From assembly GCA_030760725.1 (NCBI GenBank), contig JASWHV010000013.1, positions 43,232,787 to 43,296,786 of the forward strand: a stretch of DNA of 64,000 nt, read 5' to 3'. The notes under the pieces were generated by a model that saw nothing but the letters and a program-made list of their open reading frames with translations, had not been told where the DNA came from and did not search any database. Origin of the DNA: Neostapfia colusana. Its lineage: Eukaryota; Streptophyta; Magnoliopsida; Poales; Poaceae. Both the position numbers and the translations under genes were made by a program. This document shows positions 46,656-58,116 of the stretch, piece after piece; position 1 is the stretch's first letter, and each line of letters opens with the position of its first letter.

Positions 46656-49563
46656 TGATGCCCCGGTTCTGAGGTAAAACCACGGAACCTGGACTGATGC
46701 ATATGTGTGCCCAGGATGTTCATCACACATACATATAATCCACAAACTGAATTCAGAATATATATAACCACGAATGAATAGATTCAAGTACTTTATTACA
46801 TCAATCTTTATTGCAGCGGAAGTCTTATCTTAGCAGCAGAAGTCTTATTCTAGCAGCGGAAGTCTTCTAAACTATGGCTGAAGCAAACTAAGCAGCAGCA
46901 GCGGTTCCATCTCCTACTCCACAGGCAAGGTTGAGGGTAGATTACACGCCTAATACTCCACGTGGTCTTCATAGTACTCCTCTCCTATTGCTGATGATGT
47001 ATGATAATGCAAGGGTGAGTACATGACGTACTCCGCAAGTGCGGAAAGTATGACATGTAGCTTACAAAAAGGTAGGTATAAAAAGGCTCATTGCATAAAA
47101 GCAAAGTTTATTTCACAAATCATGATAAAAACAGCATCTAGCTTTAAGTGAATGTAATCCCAACATGTATTTAAACATCAACATACCTCTATCATGATTC
47201 ACCACTTTTCATATCTCATACGAACATTTATCTTTCTCAACTTTTCACATGCTCATGAATACCATCTCGTATTCACTACCATCTCATCTCATAACCGAGA
47301 TCAAATCTCATTGCCATGACTCAATAGTCATGCAACCAATCTCATTACCCAGACTCAACAGTCCCGAAAACCAAATCCAAAGACCAAACCATCACCAAAC
47401 CAATAACCAAATACCATCCCAATAACCATCCCGTCTAATCATGTGAGTTGGCCAGGCGCTTGTGACTGTAAGCACGGCTAACATGATAGTTTCATACCCT
47501 GCAGAGTTTGCACCACTTTACCCACAAGTTTATGATTTCGTCACCCGTCGGCGACTGCAGAACCTCCATTATACCAGTACACAACCGTCGGTGTATGGCC
47601 AAGAGATCACAAAATAGCCTTTACAAAGGGGCTACTAGATGTATGGCCTCACTAAGGTTTCACCAGCAGGCTAGAATCTCCATTCTCCCACCTACGGGCC
47701 CCCTCTTGTGCCATGTAGTTCCCAGGGCAGTCCTCTCTCGACTCCCATTCCCCGCGCCTTCCACGGTCCATAACAATCTAGCAACTTACCTAATTAGTCA
47801 GCTAAGCCGCACCCATATTTGGCCTTGTGTTGGCACTGTATTCCTGGCATGTGCGGGCATGAACCGGTCCTTAGATCTACGGCAAGTAAACCACCATCTC
47901 ATTCTACCACTTCCATAAAACTAAGCTTCCGTAGATCTCCCTTCGATTCAAGTTCATTAACATCAAGTTCTCATTATCATTATTCTCATGAGTGCAGTAG
48001 CTAGACACATTCTATCGCTTCCCATAACCCGTAGATTAGCGAAGCATAAGCAAAAACCGACCATACCCGACTCATAAACTTCCCTGGTGTCAAGGGTGGT
48101 TAACAAAACTAGTAAACTCCTATGAAAGGGTCTCCCATCAAGTTGACTCAAGCATTTATAGTTTTCGCAAACAAAACAGTTTTCGAAACATGGGATCAAT
48201 ATGGTCAATGGGCACTTGCCTTGTTCCTGTGGCTCTTGTTGCTCTTGTGTCTCGATGTCTTGGTGCTGAAATCCTTTGTAGGTAGCTCCCTGAGCTTGTC
48301 CTTCTACTCACGATCACGCATATACAAGATTCACAGCAATCAATTATTATGCACAAACTTTACTCAAGATGCAATGGTGCATATGCATGCTAATCCTATG
48401 GTGCTGTTTTATTAGATCGATTCGTACATGTTCTTGCATGTTTGCATCGGTTTGCATGGGGTTTTACGATGAAAAGAGGTGTAAAGATCAATTGTGGACG
48501 TGGTGATGATCTTGACCTAGATCAAACCGATCAACACGTGATCTGTCCACGAAAAAGCTTTTGTTCGAAGGGATCAAAGAGAACAGATGCAAAGAAAACC
48601 ACAATGACGTCGTAAGGTGGTAATGGAGACCTACCTTACCTCCTTCGGGTCCTTTCTCCTAGCAAAAACAGATCGTCGGCTCTCCTCCGGCAATGGCGAT
48701 CGTGTCTGGGCTCGTCGGTGGTCTCTCCGGTGGTCAACTCCGTCGAAGGGGTTAAGCTCGGTGAGTTTGGGGGCTAGGGCTTCTAAGTTGTCGGCTTAGA
48801 AAATATGTTACGACCAAGGGGTTGCTTTGGGTTCTATTTATAACCGGAAAAAGAAGAGTCCTAATCTGGTTGGATTTCAAATAAGAGTCCTATTTGATTT
48901 GTGTTTGGATCTTATCAACTTATCTCCAATCGATTTGCTTGCAGTATCAACATAGAAAAGTTCATGTCGGTTTCCTCCATAACGGGTACTCACGTACAAA
49001 GGAAAACCACTTCAGAATCACGTCCTTCCGCAGGGATAAGCTCCGGAGGCTCCACGTGTCCAGCAGGGGCCTGGGCTTCCCTTTTCCTCAGGGGTGAGCT
49101 CTAGTTGTGTCACGTGGCAGGCGAGGGAGACCTCCCTCTTCCTCATAGGCGAGCTCTGCGTGTGCCACGTGTCCTCGCGGGCGGGACCTCCCTCTCCCTC
49201 AGAGGCGAGCTCTGCGTGTGCCACGTGTCTGGTGGGTTGGGACCTCCCCTCTCAACAAAGGCGAGTTCCCCGTACGCCACGTGTCTATGCCGGACCTCCC
49301 CTCTCTTCGGAGGTGAGCTCCGAGAGTGCCATGTGTCAAGCAGCGCTGAATCTTCCTTTCTCCTCAGAGACGAGCTCCGAGTTTGACACGTGTCCAATAG
49401 CGTCGGACCTCCCGAAGGTGAGCTCCGGAGGTGACACGTGTCCGGTAGTGTCAGACCTCCCGAAGACGAGCTTCGAAGGTGACACGTGTCCAGTAGGACC
49501 GGACCTCTCGGAGGTTAGCTCCGAGAGTGACACGTGTCCTGCGGTGTCGGACCTCTCAGAAGT
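46656..49563 (-). repeat. Family B LTR 3, truncated
   Basis: It starts TGATGCCCCGGTTCT and follows LTR 2 until about 49563, then similarity stops abruptly at GGTTGTCCTAAAAACC. The minus-strand TATA box is at 48834-48843. It keeps a segment around 48500-48740 (TCTTGACCTAGATCAAACCG) missing from LTRs 1 and 2 but present in the LTR fragment at 2326-3611. Confidence 0.88.
49052..49563. promoter_or_regulatory. G-box/ABRE-like module array, LTR 3 (cut)
   Basis: About nine modules remain before the truncation point. Confidence 0.65.
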
Positions 49564-50324
49564 AGGTTGTCCTAAAAACCCTGCGACAGCAGCGGTACAA
49601 GGGCGGCAGAGTGTGACGGCTGTGGGTCAGCGCTTTGCGAGTTAGCGTCACGCGTCAGGGTCAACGGCTGAGGGCTGAGGCCGAGTTTCTGTTCCGATTA
49701 TTCAGTTTTTTAGTGTTTGATTTTGGTTTATTTTGCCGAGGCTGACCTAGGGGGTAGACTAGAACATATATTAGATAACTTTGGATTAGTTCATTTTTTA
49801 ATGTTTAGTGGCCCAACGATTGAATAAGTTAACATTCAGAAGTTTGGAGCAAGTAGTGTGGATCCAAATAAAACATGGAAGGGGTTGGTCTTCTTTTTCC
49901 TTTTTGTTCTTCCTATCTTTTACATCTGCCAACACTTTCTCTCAGTTCACTTTTCTTTTGGAAAAATTTTAATAGAGGCTAAAAAAGAGGCTCCATGGCA
50001 TGGTTGCCAGTAGGAGAGGCTTGAGGCACTGCCCCACTTGGACCAACCGTTGAATCCGCCCTGGGAGTAAGGACTTTCTTGGCTAATTTCGAGTACACAT
50101 TTAGTTTCAGAAATTAATATATATTAGCTAGGTGCTGCTTTTATCTTAGATAAATGTTGCTGCTTTTGATAATTACATGTAATGCTGAAATATTGAAGAG
50201 AATAAGAAATCTCATCTGCTCAATTCTAGTACCAGCAATAATAGCAACTAATAGTGCACATGCTCCAGTATTTCCTATCTCACTGCTCTCATAATTTGAT
50301 AATTATCTGCTGTAAGGAACGTGT
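49564..50324. other. Unassigned sequence
   Basis: No coding frame of note. The stretch around 50000-50060 (ACCAACCGTTGAATCCGCCCTGG) resembles a phrase common in degraded grass transposons. I cannot assign the rest. Confidence 0.4.
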
Positions 50325-50368
50325 GACTGAGAGGGGGTGAATCAGGCACACACAAAACCTATTTTTTC
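50325..50368 (-). other. Possible copia LTR remnant, left of the hAT element
   Basis: TGACTGAGAGGGGGTGAATCAG resembles the reversed end of a Sirevirus LTR (compare TTCACACCCCCCCCTCTAGG near 6535). It would continue at 63633-64000 once the hAT insertion is removed. Evidence is weak. Confidence 0.3.
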
Positions 50369-50883
50369 CAAGGTTCTAAAAGGCGCTAGGCGGGCGGTGA
50401 CCTATACCGCCAAGAGCCTATGCGTTTAAAGGCGGCGCCTAGACGTTACACACTGTAGCAATGATGGATTAAAATTTTTATAAATTACAAAAGTATATGT
50501 GTGTGTTTGTTATCCTGGGCTAGTTTTCTCTAGCCCGCCTCTCCTCTCTGTTGTCCAGAGCTAGTTTCTCCTGGCCTGCCTCTCCTCTCTGCTTCAGCCC
50601 AGCCTGTCTACAGCACCAAACTCCTCATTCACACTCGCGATGCCCCCCCATGTTGTTCCACCCAAATGCTCGCCCCCTGCTGCGCTTTCCTCCGCGCTCT
50701 CATCTTTCCCTGCCCCTGCCTTCCTCTGCCGCCCGCCTGGATGCTCAGCCCCTTGCTTCGCGGCCGCCGCACTAATGACTTCCATCCCCCACCCGGCTGG
50801 ATCTCAGCTGAGCTCCCTGCTGTGCGCCACCCTGGGGACCTTCAACAATATCCCCCTCCCCCCATGCCTTGCGCCCGCCTATC

Positions 50884-53800
50884 TGTAACACCCCAAAATT
50901 TTGTTAAGACCCTAAATCATGTTAAGAGGGGAATTTAAAAATTTTTGGACGTGTTGCATGTTTTGCAAAAATTCAAATTCAAACTGGAATTCAAATTAAA
51001 CTCAAATCAGAAAAAAAAATAGAAAAAGAAAAAGAGAAAACAGAAAAAAAAAACAGGCCAGTGGGCCGCAACCCACCAGTCGGCCCACCCAGCAACCGCA
51101 CCAGCCTGCAGCCGCGCGCGTTCCTTCCTCCCACTGATAGGCGGGGCCCGCCAGCCCTTCTTCTACCTCGCGCCCGCGCCGGACTCTCTCTCTCCCGAAT
51201 CGAAACCGATCGGGAATTCTCGCGTATCCCAGCCAAATTTCGTTCGGGGGCGACGCAAACTCGATCTAAACCACCCCACCGCCCTCCCCCGTCTATAAAA
51301 ACCCCGGCCTCATTCTGTTTTTTCCACGCGATCTGCTGTTTTTCCTCCGGTGAGAACCGAGCCTTCTCCGGCGAATTCTGGCCGATCTACGCTCGGAAAT
51401 TCCGATCTAACTCGTTGGTCTTGATCCACCACCTCCGGGGAACCTTGCAGGTGCAGAAAACTCGGTGACTTGCGGTGTAAACATAGCGCCGACGAGCCTC
51501 GCCGAGAATTCACCTCGGACCTCGTCGCCGATCACCTTCCAGGACCTCCGAGCTCAAGAAAACCCCCGAGGTGAGATCCCCGACCTCCCCTCCACCGATC
51601 TATGCCATAAAATCACAGTTCTATGAGGAATTCTCGAAGATCCGAAAATCTCCGAAGAGATCGCCGCTTCCCGCCGCCGTGCGCCGCCGGCACCGCCGCC
51701 CGCGCTCGATCAGAGCGACGTGGCCGCTTGTGCGCCGTTTATTTTAAATCGCACGGTAGGGTTTAAATCCCCGCGTACCGGTTCGACGTTATAATCTCAG
51801 CCGTCGGTTTAAAATCGGACGGTCCACATCAGCCCCGCGTTATAAAGACTGGAAATCTTACGTGCTACCCCCTGGGGTTCTCGGGAAATAAGAGCTAGCC
51901 CCAGAAACTTCTGATCTAGCCCCTGGAACTTCAGAAAATCATGTAAATTCATTTAAAAATCAGTTTTAGCCCCTGGACTTAATAAAAATTAGGAAAAACT
52001 CCTCTGTTATGTATAGCTAGACCCTGAAAATTGTTAAAATAATATTATAGACCCTGTAGTGGGGTGAGTTTACCTTTTTAGCCCTGTTTAGTATTTAATT
52101 TAGGAAATTGAATATGTGGCTAGTGTTTAAAATTTAAAAAGTGGGACAAACATATTGTCAAAATTAAATTAAAAACTTTCTCAGTATTTAGAAAACTTTG
52201 GAGTGAGATAAAAATATATTTTGGGCTGAAATGAATCTGTTTATTTTATTATTCACATTTAGGGACACATTTTTAAGTAAAGAATAGTTCTGGAAAATAG
52301 GGAAAATAATTGTAAAATAGTTTACATCAAAGGAAAAGGTCAAAAATATATTAGTAAATATTTTAGATCAGAACCTATTCTGTTTAGATGATGTGTCTTG
52401 TTATTTTCATAATAAAGTTCACATTTAGCCATAGGAAATAAATCTGAAAATATAGCAACTAGTAAATGATAAATGGAGTTCTAAAATCCAAAGAATTCGG
52501 TTTAGGGTTGGTAGAAATTATGAAGACACATATGGAAAAGGAAAATACCTTTCATGCATACTAGGTAGCTAAAAGGTGTAGTAATTGAATATAAGGAATT
52601 TATTTAAGTTGGAAACTCATATATATAGTATGTAAGTATAAATGTGAACACAAAAGTAGGAATCATATACACATGATTAAAAGTGCATGCAAGCCACAAA
52701 TCAACACACATAGAGTAAACACAACACATATAATGGTGAATGACTTTCATGAATATGAATGTGTGGTTTGTATGAAGTGGAAGTGTGAACTATGTCTTAT
52801 GGATTGTTGTTTTTTTCTCTTGCTATGTGTGATGGTATGAAGTAGAACCTGCTCAAGAGCAAGTTATTCCTTTCCAAGATCAGGACTACCCATTTCAAGA
52901 GCAGCAGGAAGGAGGCAAGTGTCCTTGACCACTTTGATCCTATGCTAGGATGTGTAGCTAGAATTATTCGCATTGTCAAATAAAAATATGAAACCCATGC
53001 TAGAATGTTTCCCTAGAATTGCATTACCTTGTTTCCTTGTAGCTTGGGTTGGGATTTATTTTATCATATCATTTATTATTATGCATATGCTTAGCCATGT
53101 TTAGAATGGGATATTTGGGATATGGGATCATCAGTTTATTCTACCATACTCTTGAATGAGATATTGTGAGTTATGTAGAGGTAGGGATCAAGGCAAGTTG
53201 GATGTTTTGGTTGTGTGCTCTGTGCACGAGACTCGGGTTTGTGTTTAGTACTTGCCTGGATCCTAAGGACCGGTTCATGGAGCATGTAACCTGGCTTTAC
53301 AGTGCCAACCACATGCTGAGATGGGGCAGCTTGGCCAATTAATTAGGTGTATCCCCGTCGTAGTATGGGTGTGTTGGATGGTGCGGGGAATAGGTGTCAG
53401 CTGGACTACCATATGAACCGCAAGGCTCAAGAGGGGGCCACTGCAGCGGGGTTGGAGCCTCTTATATGCTGTTAGGGGTGAAACCTCAGTGGGCCCACGC
53501 TCGTCGGGAATCCCTTTGTAAAGGCTTCGTAGTGATGTCCTGGCTACAAACCTGGGAAGTGTGAATGTGGTTCGTAGCCACTAGCATAATGGAGGTTCTT
53601 TTAGTCCACCCGGCAACGGGGGATGAAATCACTACATGTGGGTACAGTGGTACAAACTCTGCAGAGTTAAAACTGTCATGACAGCCGTGCTCACGGTCAA
53701 GAGCGGCTTGGACTTATTCATGATTAGAGGATTGATGGTTTTGAAAGTTGTGGATGTTAAGCGGGGAGCTTAACATTGGAAATGATGTTATGGTATTGGA

Positions 53801-54297
53801 TTATGATGATGGGATGGGAGATTGGAACCATTTCACCTCTGTAGTAATGTAGGTGCTTAAAAAGCTAAGGTGATAGGTATTAATTGCGTAGTGCTTTAAC
53901 CATGAGTTTCACCTTTCCTTGATCTAGCCATGCATGAAGTAATTTTCCCACACTTGCTGAGTACCATTGGTACTCAAACTTGCATATTTGTTGGTTTATA
54001 TTGCTGCTCAGGTCAAGATAATGAGGGGGTGTATAATGACCAAGACTTTGGACCAGAAGAAGGTTTCTAGGTTCATGGAGACCCCGGGCAACGCCTGTGA
54101 TGGAGCCCTCAAGAATAATATTCCGCTGCTAGTTTATTTACTTGTGACGAACTTATTATTGTCCATCGAGACAATTACTATGTAAGACTTACTTATATTC
54201 GACACGCTTCACTATTTGTCATCACATGTATGAGAAAATGATCCTGGCATACATGTGATATTCACTTGGTTGTTCTTCGGAAAAACCGGGTGTGACA
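50884..54297 (+). repeat. 5' LTR of Tekay-type element
   Basis: A TATA box (TATAAAA) is at 51294-51300, preceded by GC-rich sequence. Compared with the 3' LTR it lacks a 19-bp segment between 54205 and 54206 that contains AATAAA. Short open frames in it are not considered genes. Confidence 0.93.
51294..51300 (+). promoter_or_regulatory. TATA box of the 5' LTR
   Basis: GTCTATAAAAACC in both LTRs (the other copy at 60518-60524). It is the likely core promoter for the genomic RNA. Confidence 0.65.
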
Positions 54298-54301
54298 GAA
54301 G

Positions 54302-54315
54302 TGGTATCAGAGCCA
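54302..54315 (+). other. Primer binding site of the Tekay-type element
   Basis: TGGTATCAGAGCCA, four bases after the LTR, complementary to initiator tRNA-Met. Confidence 0.93.
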
Positions 54316-54513
54316 AGGTTGCCCGTAGGAACATGGACCTAGGTAGAAATGGACATATTTAAGGGCCCTATTTTCTTAAAAACTATTTTACAAGGTGTGT
54401 GTTGAAAAATGTTATTTAATGAGTCACTTTCTTCATCTTACCTCAACTTTCATTCAAAATAGGATTTTGTTTAAAAGTTTATCTAACCTAAGTTTAAATG
54501 CTTTTTGTTTTAG

Positions 54514-55281
54514 ATGGTTCGCATGATTCGCACTGCTCGCAAGTCCACAGGAGGGAGAGTTCCTGTAGTTGCCCTTGCCGAAAGAGAGGAGAGCCGTCCG
54601 ATGACGTACCTTTCCTACGGATTGGCAGTAGGAGGCTTGTTGCGCCGTCTTCGACGTATGCTCGAAACTGCCGGCAATACGGGCAAGCTAATCATCCACT
54701 ATAACTCCACCAGGACCATCCGCGAGAAGAGGGAAGAATGGAGCTCAGAGATGAGGATTATACACAAAAATAGGCTGCTTAAGATCCACCGCTCTCCAGC
54801 TTGTAGAGCAACATAGGTCGATGCGGAGAAGGATGTCACCTGGGAGGCCATCACCTGCCAGAGTCACATCTATCGTCGCCACCTGGACAGGACGGAGTAC
54901 ATGTATGTACTCCAGCGTGAGAGTGGTACCACGGAGTATAAGTACCCGCCAGTGCAGCAAGGGACTTCCCATGAGCACATGGACTTGTGCTTGGAGGATG
55001 CTGCTATGCTCAGCACTCGACTGCAGGAGTGTCAGCAAGAGCTTCAGGATGTTCGGGACACCCTGAGGGAAACGGAGGCATTGCTGCGAGCCTGCTTAAG
55101 GGCGAGAGAAAGAGGAGATGGGAATGAACTGTGTGTCACCGCGAATGATACATGGACTCCTGACTCCCCAGATCGCCGAGCGATCAGGCGTCGTCGCACT
55201 TCTCCACCAGCAGCCTCCCCACCAAAAGCAGAGTCAGAAGGCAGCCGAAATGATGAGGAAGATCCCGAGGAGACAGCTTAA
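54514..55281 (+). pseudogene. Pre-gag ORF of the Tekay-type element (unknown, coiled-coil), one amber stop
   Basis: A 255-codon frame between PBS and gag, broken only by TAG at 54814-54816. The N-terminus is basic (MVRMIRTARKSTGGRV), followed by a globular part, a YKYPP motif, a coiled-coil-prone segment (CLEDAAMLSTRLQECQQELQ, then VRDTLRETEALLRACL) and a basic, then acidic, Pro/Ser tail. The pre-gag ORF of element C has the same arrangement, including YFPP before the coiled coil. I do not recognise a family. The frame is separate from gag, about 320 bp upstream. It may be an accessory protein of the element; function is unknown. Confidence 0.65.
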
Positions 55282-55598
55282 GAAAACGAGTAGTGTAGAG
55301 TCCTTCCCTTAGTTAGCAAGATGTCGAATAGTCAAGTCGTTACGTTAAGTTAATGGTGTGTTAATGCTTGGTGTGTGACGTGAGTTGTGGAAGCCATGAG
55401 CAATTGTCCACAGCCTCGTCTTTAGATTGTTTTGCTTTGGTGTGTGAACCCACATGAAATAATATTGCATTTATTATTGTGTGAGAAAATGAACCGTAAG
55501 AAAAGTATAACAAAGCCTCAACACTTCAAAGTACAAACAAATGAAGGTAGTAAGATGATACTAAATGCTTTCAAATTAACATTGGTTGATTCTGCCAG

Positions 55599-57109
55599 AT
55601 GGCCGGAAGAGGAAAAGGACGTGTTGCCAACCCCGCCAACAACAACGATGAGGCATGCAACCCTCATCTTTCTGGAGGCCAGGACCGGGGTGGTCGCCGT
55701 GAAGGAGTTGATCCCCTACACCAAATGCTGGAGAATCAAAATCAGCTCATCCAGAACTTGACTCAAGTGGTGGCCAACTTGCATCAAGTTCCACCTCCAC
55801 AAGCTGCACCACGCCAACCAAGGTTGAGTGAGTTTCTAGGAACTCAACCTCCAAAGTTTGCAAGTGCTGCTGAACCTCTGGAGGCCGATGATTGGCTAAA
55901 GACCATTGAAAGCAAGATGAGGATCATACAGTGCCAAGGGTATGAGAGGGTGCTGTTTGCCTCTCATCAATTGCAAGGACCTGCTGCTGATTGGTGGACC
56001 GCCTACGTGGCTCCCATCATGACCCTGAGAACATCACTTGGGAAGAGTTCAAGCGTAGCTTCCGCAACCATTATATCCCAAGAGGTGAACTCAAAAACAA
56101 ACGGAAGGAGTTCTTGGGACTGCAGCAGGGAAACATGACGGTGAGGGAATACCTCACTAAATTTACTCAACTATCCCGTTATGCTCCACGAGACATAGAG
56201 ACTGATGAGCAGAAACAAGATTGTTTCATGGAAGGTCTTACCGCAGAAATGCAGTGTGCAATGTCCTCAAACGAGTATGAAACCTTCCAAAAGATGGTGG
56301 ACAGAGCATTTGTGGTGGAAAGGAAGCTGAAGGCCTTGGAAAATGAGAACAAGAGGAAGGCCGGGTGGTCACACCAAGCCTCAGGGAGCAACACCGGCCC
56401 ACGTCTGATGCAGCAACCTGCAGGGCAGACGAACCGTGCTGCGGTACCCTACTCAGCACCAAGAGGGTACAACCCGAACTACAGGCCTCCCGCAGCAACA
56501 GCACAGCCGCAATGTCAGATTGTACAGCAGCCTCGCCCCGCATATCCACCTCGACCAGCAGTGCAAGGACCTCCAAACCAACCCCAAGACAATAAAGGCC
56601 AAGCACCTAAGGTGGGGGTGCAATGTTTTAGCTGTGGTGAAGTAGGACACTATGCCCATAAGTGCCAAAAGAAGAAGCCCACGCAGCCACAACAGCAGAA
56701 TGTAATGAGAGGACGGGTGAACCACGTCACTATGGAGGAAGCACAAGAGGCACCCGACGTGGTAGTTGGTAAGTTTCCTGCCAATTTACACCTTGCAACC
56801 CTGCTGTTTGATTCTGGTGCTACCCACTCGTTCATTGCTCAAGGGTTTGTTAAGAAGCATGACCTAGCAACAACACAAATGAACCATATTCTAGCTGTAA
56901 ATTCTCCAGGAGGAGAAATAAGGACAAGACAAGTGTGTCCCAAAGTGAACCTAGACATTAATGGGGTAGTATTTAATGCTAACCTCATAGTGATAGATTC
57001 ACAAGGGATAGATATTATTTTGGGTATGGATTGGTTGACCAAACATAAGGGAATCATCCATTGTTCGACCAGAACGGTGGAACTAACTCACCCTAGTGGA
57101 CAAGAGTAA
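55599..57109 (+). pseudogene. Tekay-type gag-protease, frameshifted
   Basis: It starts MAGRGKGRVANPANNN at 55599. The gag domain (EADDWLKTIESKMRIIQC to YLTKFTQLSRYAPRDI) is broken by a one-base shift near 56005-56020. After it the frame at 55991-57109 carries the CCHC knuckle (CFSCGEVGHYAHKC) and protease (LLFDSGATHSFIAQGF, IDIILGMDWLTKHKG). It is homologous along its length to the family B gag-protease. The stop at 57107-57109 is followed by RT in a different frame, indicating a further shift. Confidence 0.9.
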
Positions 57110-58116
57110 AGTTCATAACAATACACGAGCCTAGGAGGGACATTAAATTAAATCAAGTTGAGGTGAAAGTTGAGGAAATCAGGACCATCAGGGAATATCC
57201 AGATGTTTTTCTGGAAGAGTTGCCAGGTATGCCTTCCGATCGTGAAGTGGAATTCGCAATTGAGCTAGTACCTGGAACAGCCCCGATTTACAAAAGACCT
57301 TATCAGATGGACTCCAAGCAGCTAGAAGAACTCAAGGATCATTTGAGAGAATTGACGGAGAAGGGGTATATTCGCCCTAGTTCCTCACCATGGGGAGCTC
57401 CGGCGATATTTGTGCCCAAGAAGGACGGAACCCAAAGGTTATGAGTGGATTACCATGCCTTGAATGAGGTAACCATCAAGAACAAGTACCCATTACCCCG
57501 CATTGAAGACTTGTTTGATCAGTTGAGGGGCGCTTGTGTGTTCTCGAAAATTGATCTCAGGTCGGGATACCACCAACTCAAGATAAGGCAAACTGATATT
57601 CCCAAGACAGCTTTCGTATCTCGGTACGGACTGTATGAATACACCGTCATGCCTTTCGGGCTAACTAATGCCCCGGCATACTTCATGTACCTCATGAACA
57701 AGGTATTCATGGAATATCTGGACAAGTTTGTGGTGGTTTTCATAGATGACATTCTCGTCTTCTCCAAAGATGAAGAAGAACATGAGAAACATCTAAGGTT
57801 GGTGTTGCAAAGGCTGAGAGAACACCAACTATATGCCAAGTTGAGCAAGTGTGAATTTTGGCTGAAGAGAGTTCCCTTCTTAGGACATATAATCTCAGAG
57901 GGAGGAATCTCCGTGGATCCTGCCAAAATCGAGGATATACAGAAATGGAAGACCCCTGAGAATGTCGGGGAAGTTCGAAGCTTCTTGGGATTGGCTGGAT
58001 ACTATCGACGGTTTATTGAGGGATTCTCCAAGATCTCGAGACCCTCACCAAACTGTTGGAGAAGGGAATCGCATTCACATGGACGCCGCAGTGCGAGACG
58101 AGTTTTCAGGAGTTAA
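57110..58116 (+). pseudogene. Tekay-type reverse transcriptase, one stop
   Basis: RT motifs in order: LPGMPSDREVEFAIELVPG, GYIRPSSSPWGAP, then TGA at 57442-57444 where the family has Cys (RLCVDY). Next come [23 protein letters not shown] and [13 protein letters not shown] with both catalytic Asp present, then [15 protein letters not shown]. The frame breaks near 58040 in the tether to RNase H. Confidence 0.92.

Larger units (their letters stand above)
35909..49563 (-). mobile_element. Family B tandem array: LTR-gag/PR-LTR-gag/PR-LTR (truncated)
   Basis: Three nearly identical LTRs (35909-39016, 41281-44381, 46656-49563) alternate with two 2.26-kb internal regions (39017-41280, 44382-46655), all in minus orientation. 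Each internal region has an initiator-tRNA-Met PBS-like site, a gag-protease frame and a PPT, but no RT, RNase H or integrase. The LTRs are therefore longer than the internal part. The middle LTR is shared, the typical result of unequal recombination between LTRs. The third LTR lacks its last 400 bp or so on the right, so no target duplication can be read. Mobilisation would need proteins from a related Tekay-type element. Confidence 0.9.

Noticed and set aside
49564..50324. Possible end of element C's LTR beyond family B
   Set aside because: No match by eye to expected LTR continuation or to C's other sequence; left unassigned.
54498..54704. Alternative plus-strand frame over the pre-gag ORF
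   Set aside because: Shadow frame; the frame at 54514 continues through to 55281 with the coiled coil.
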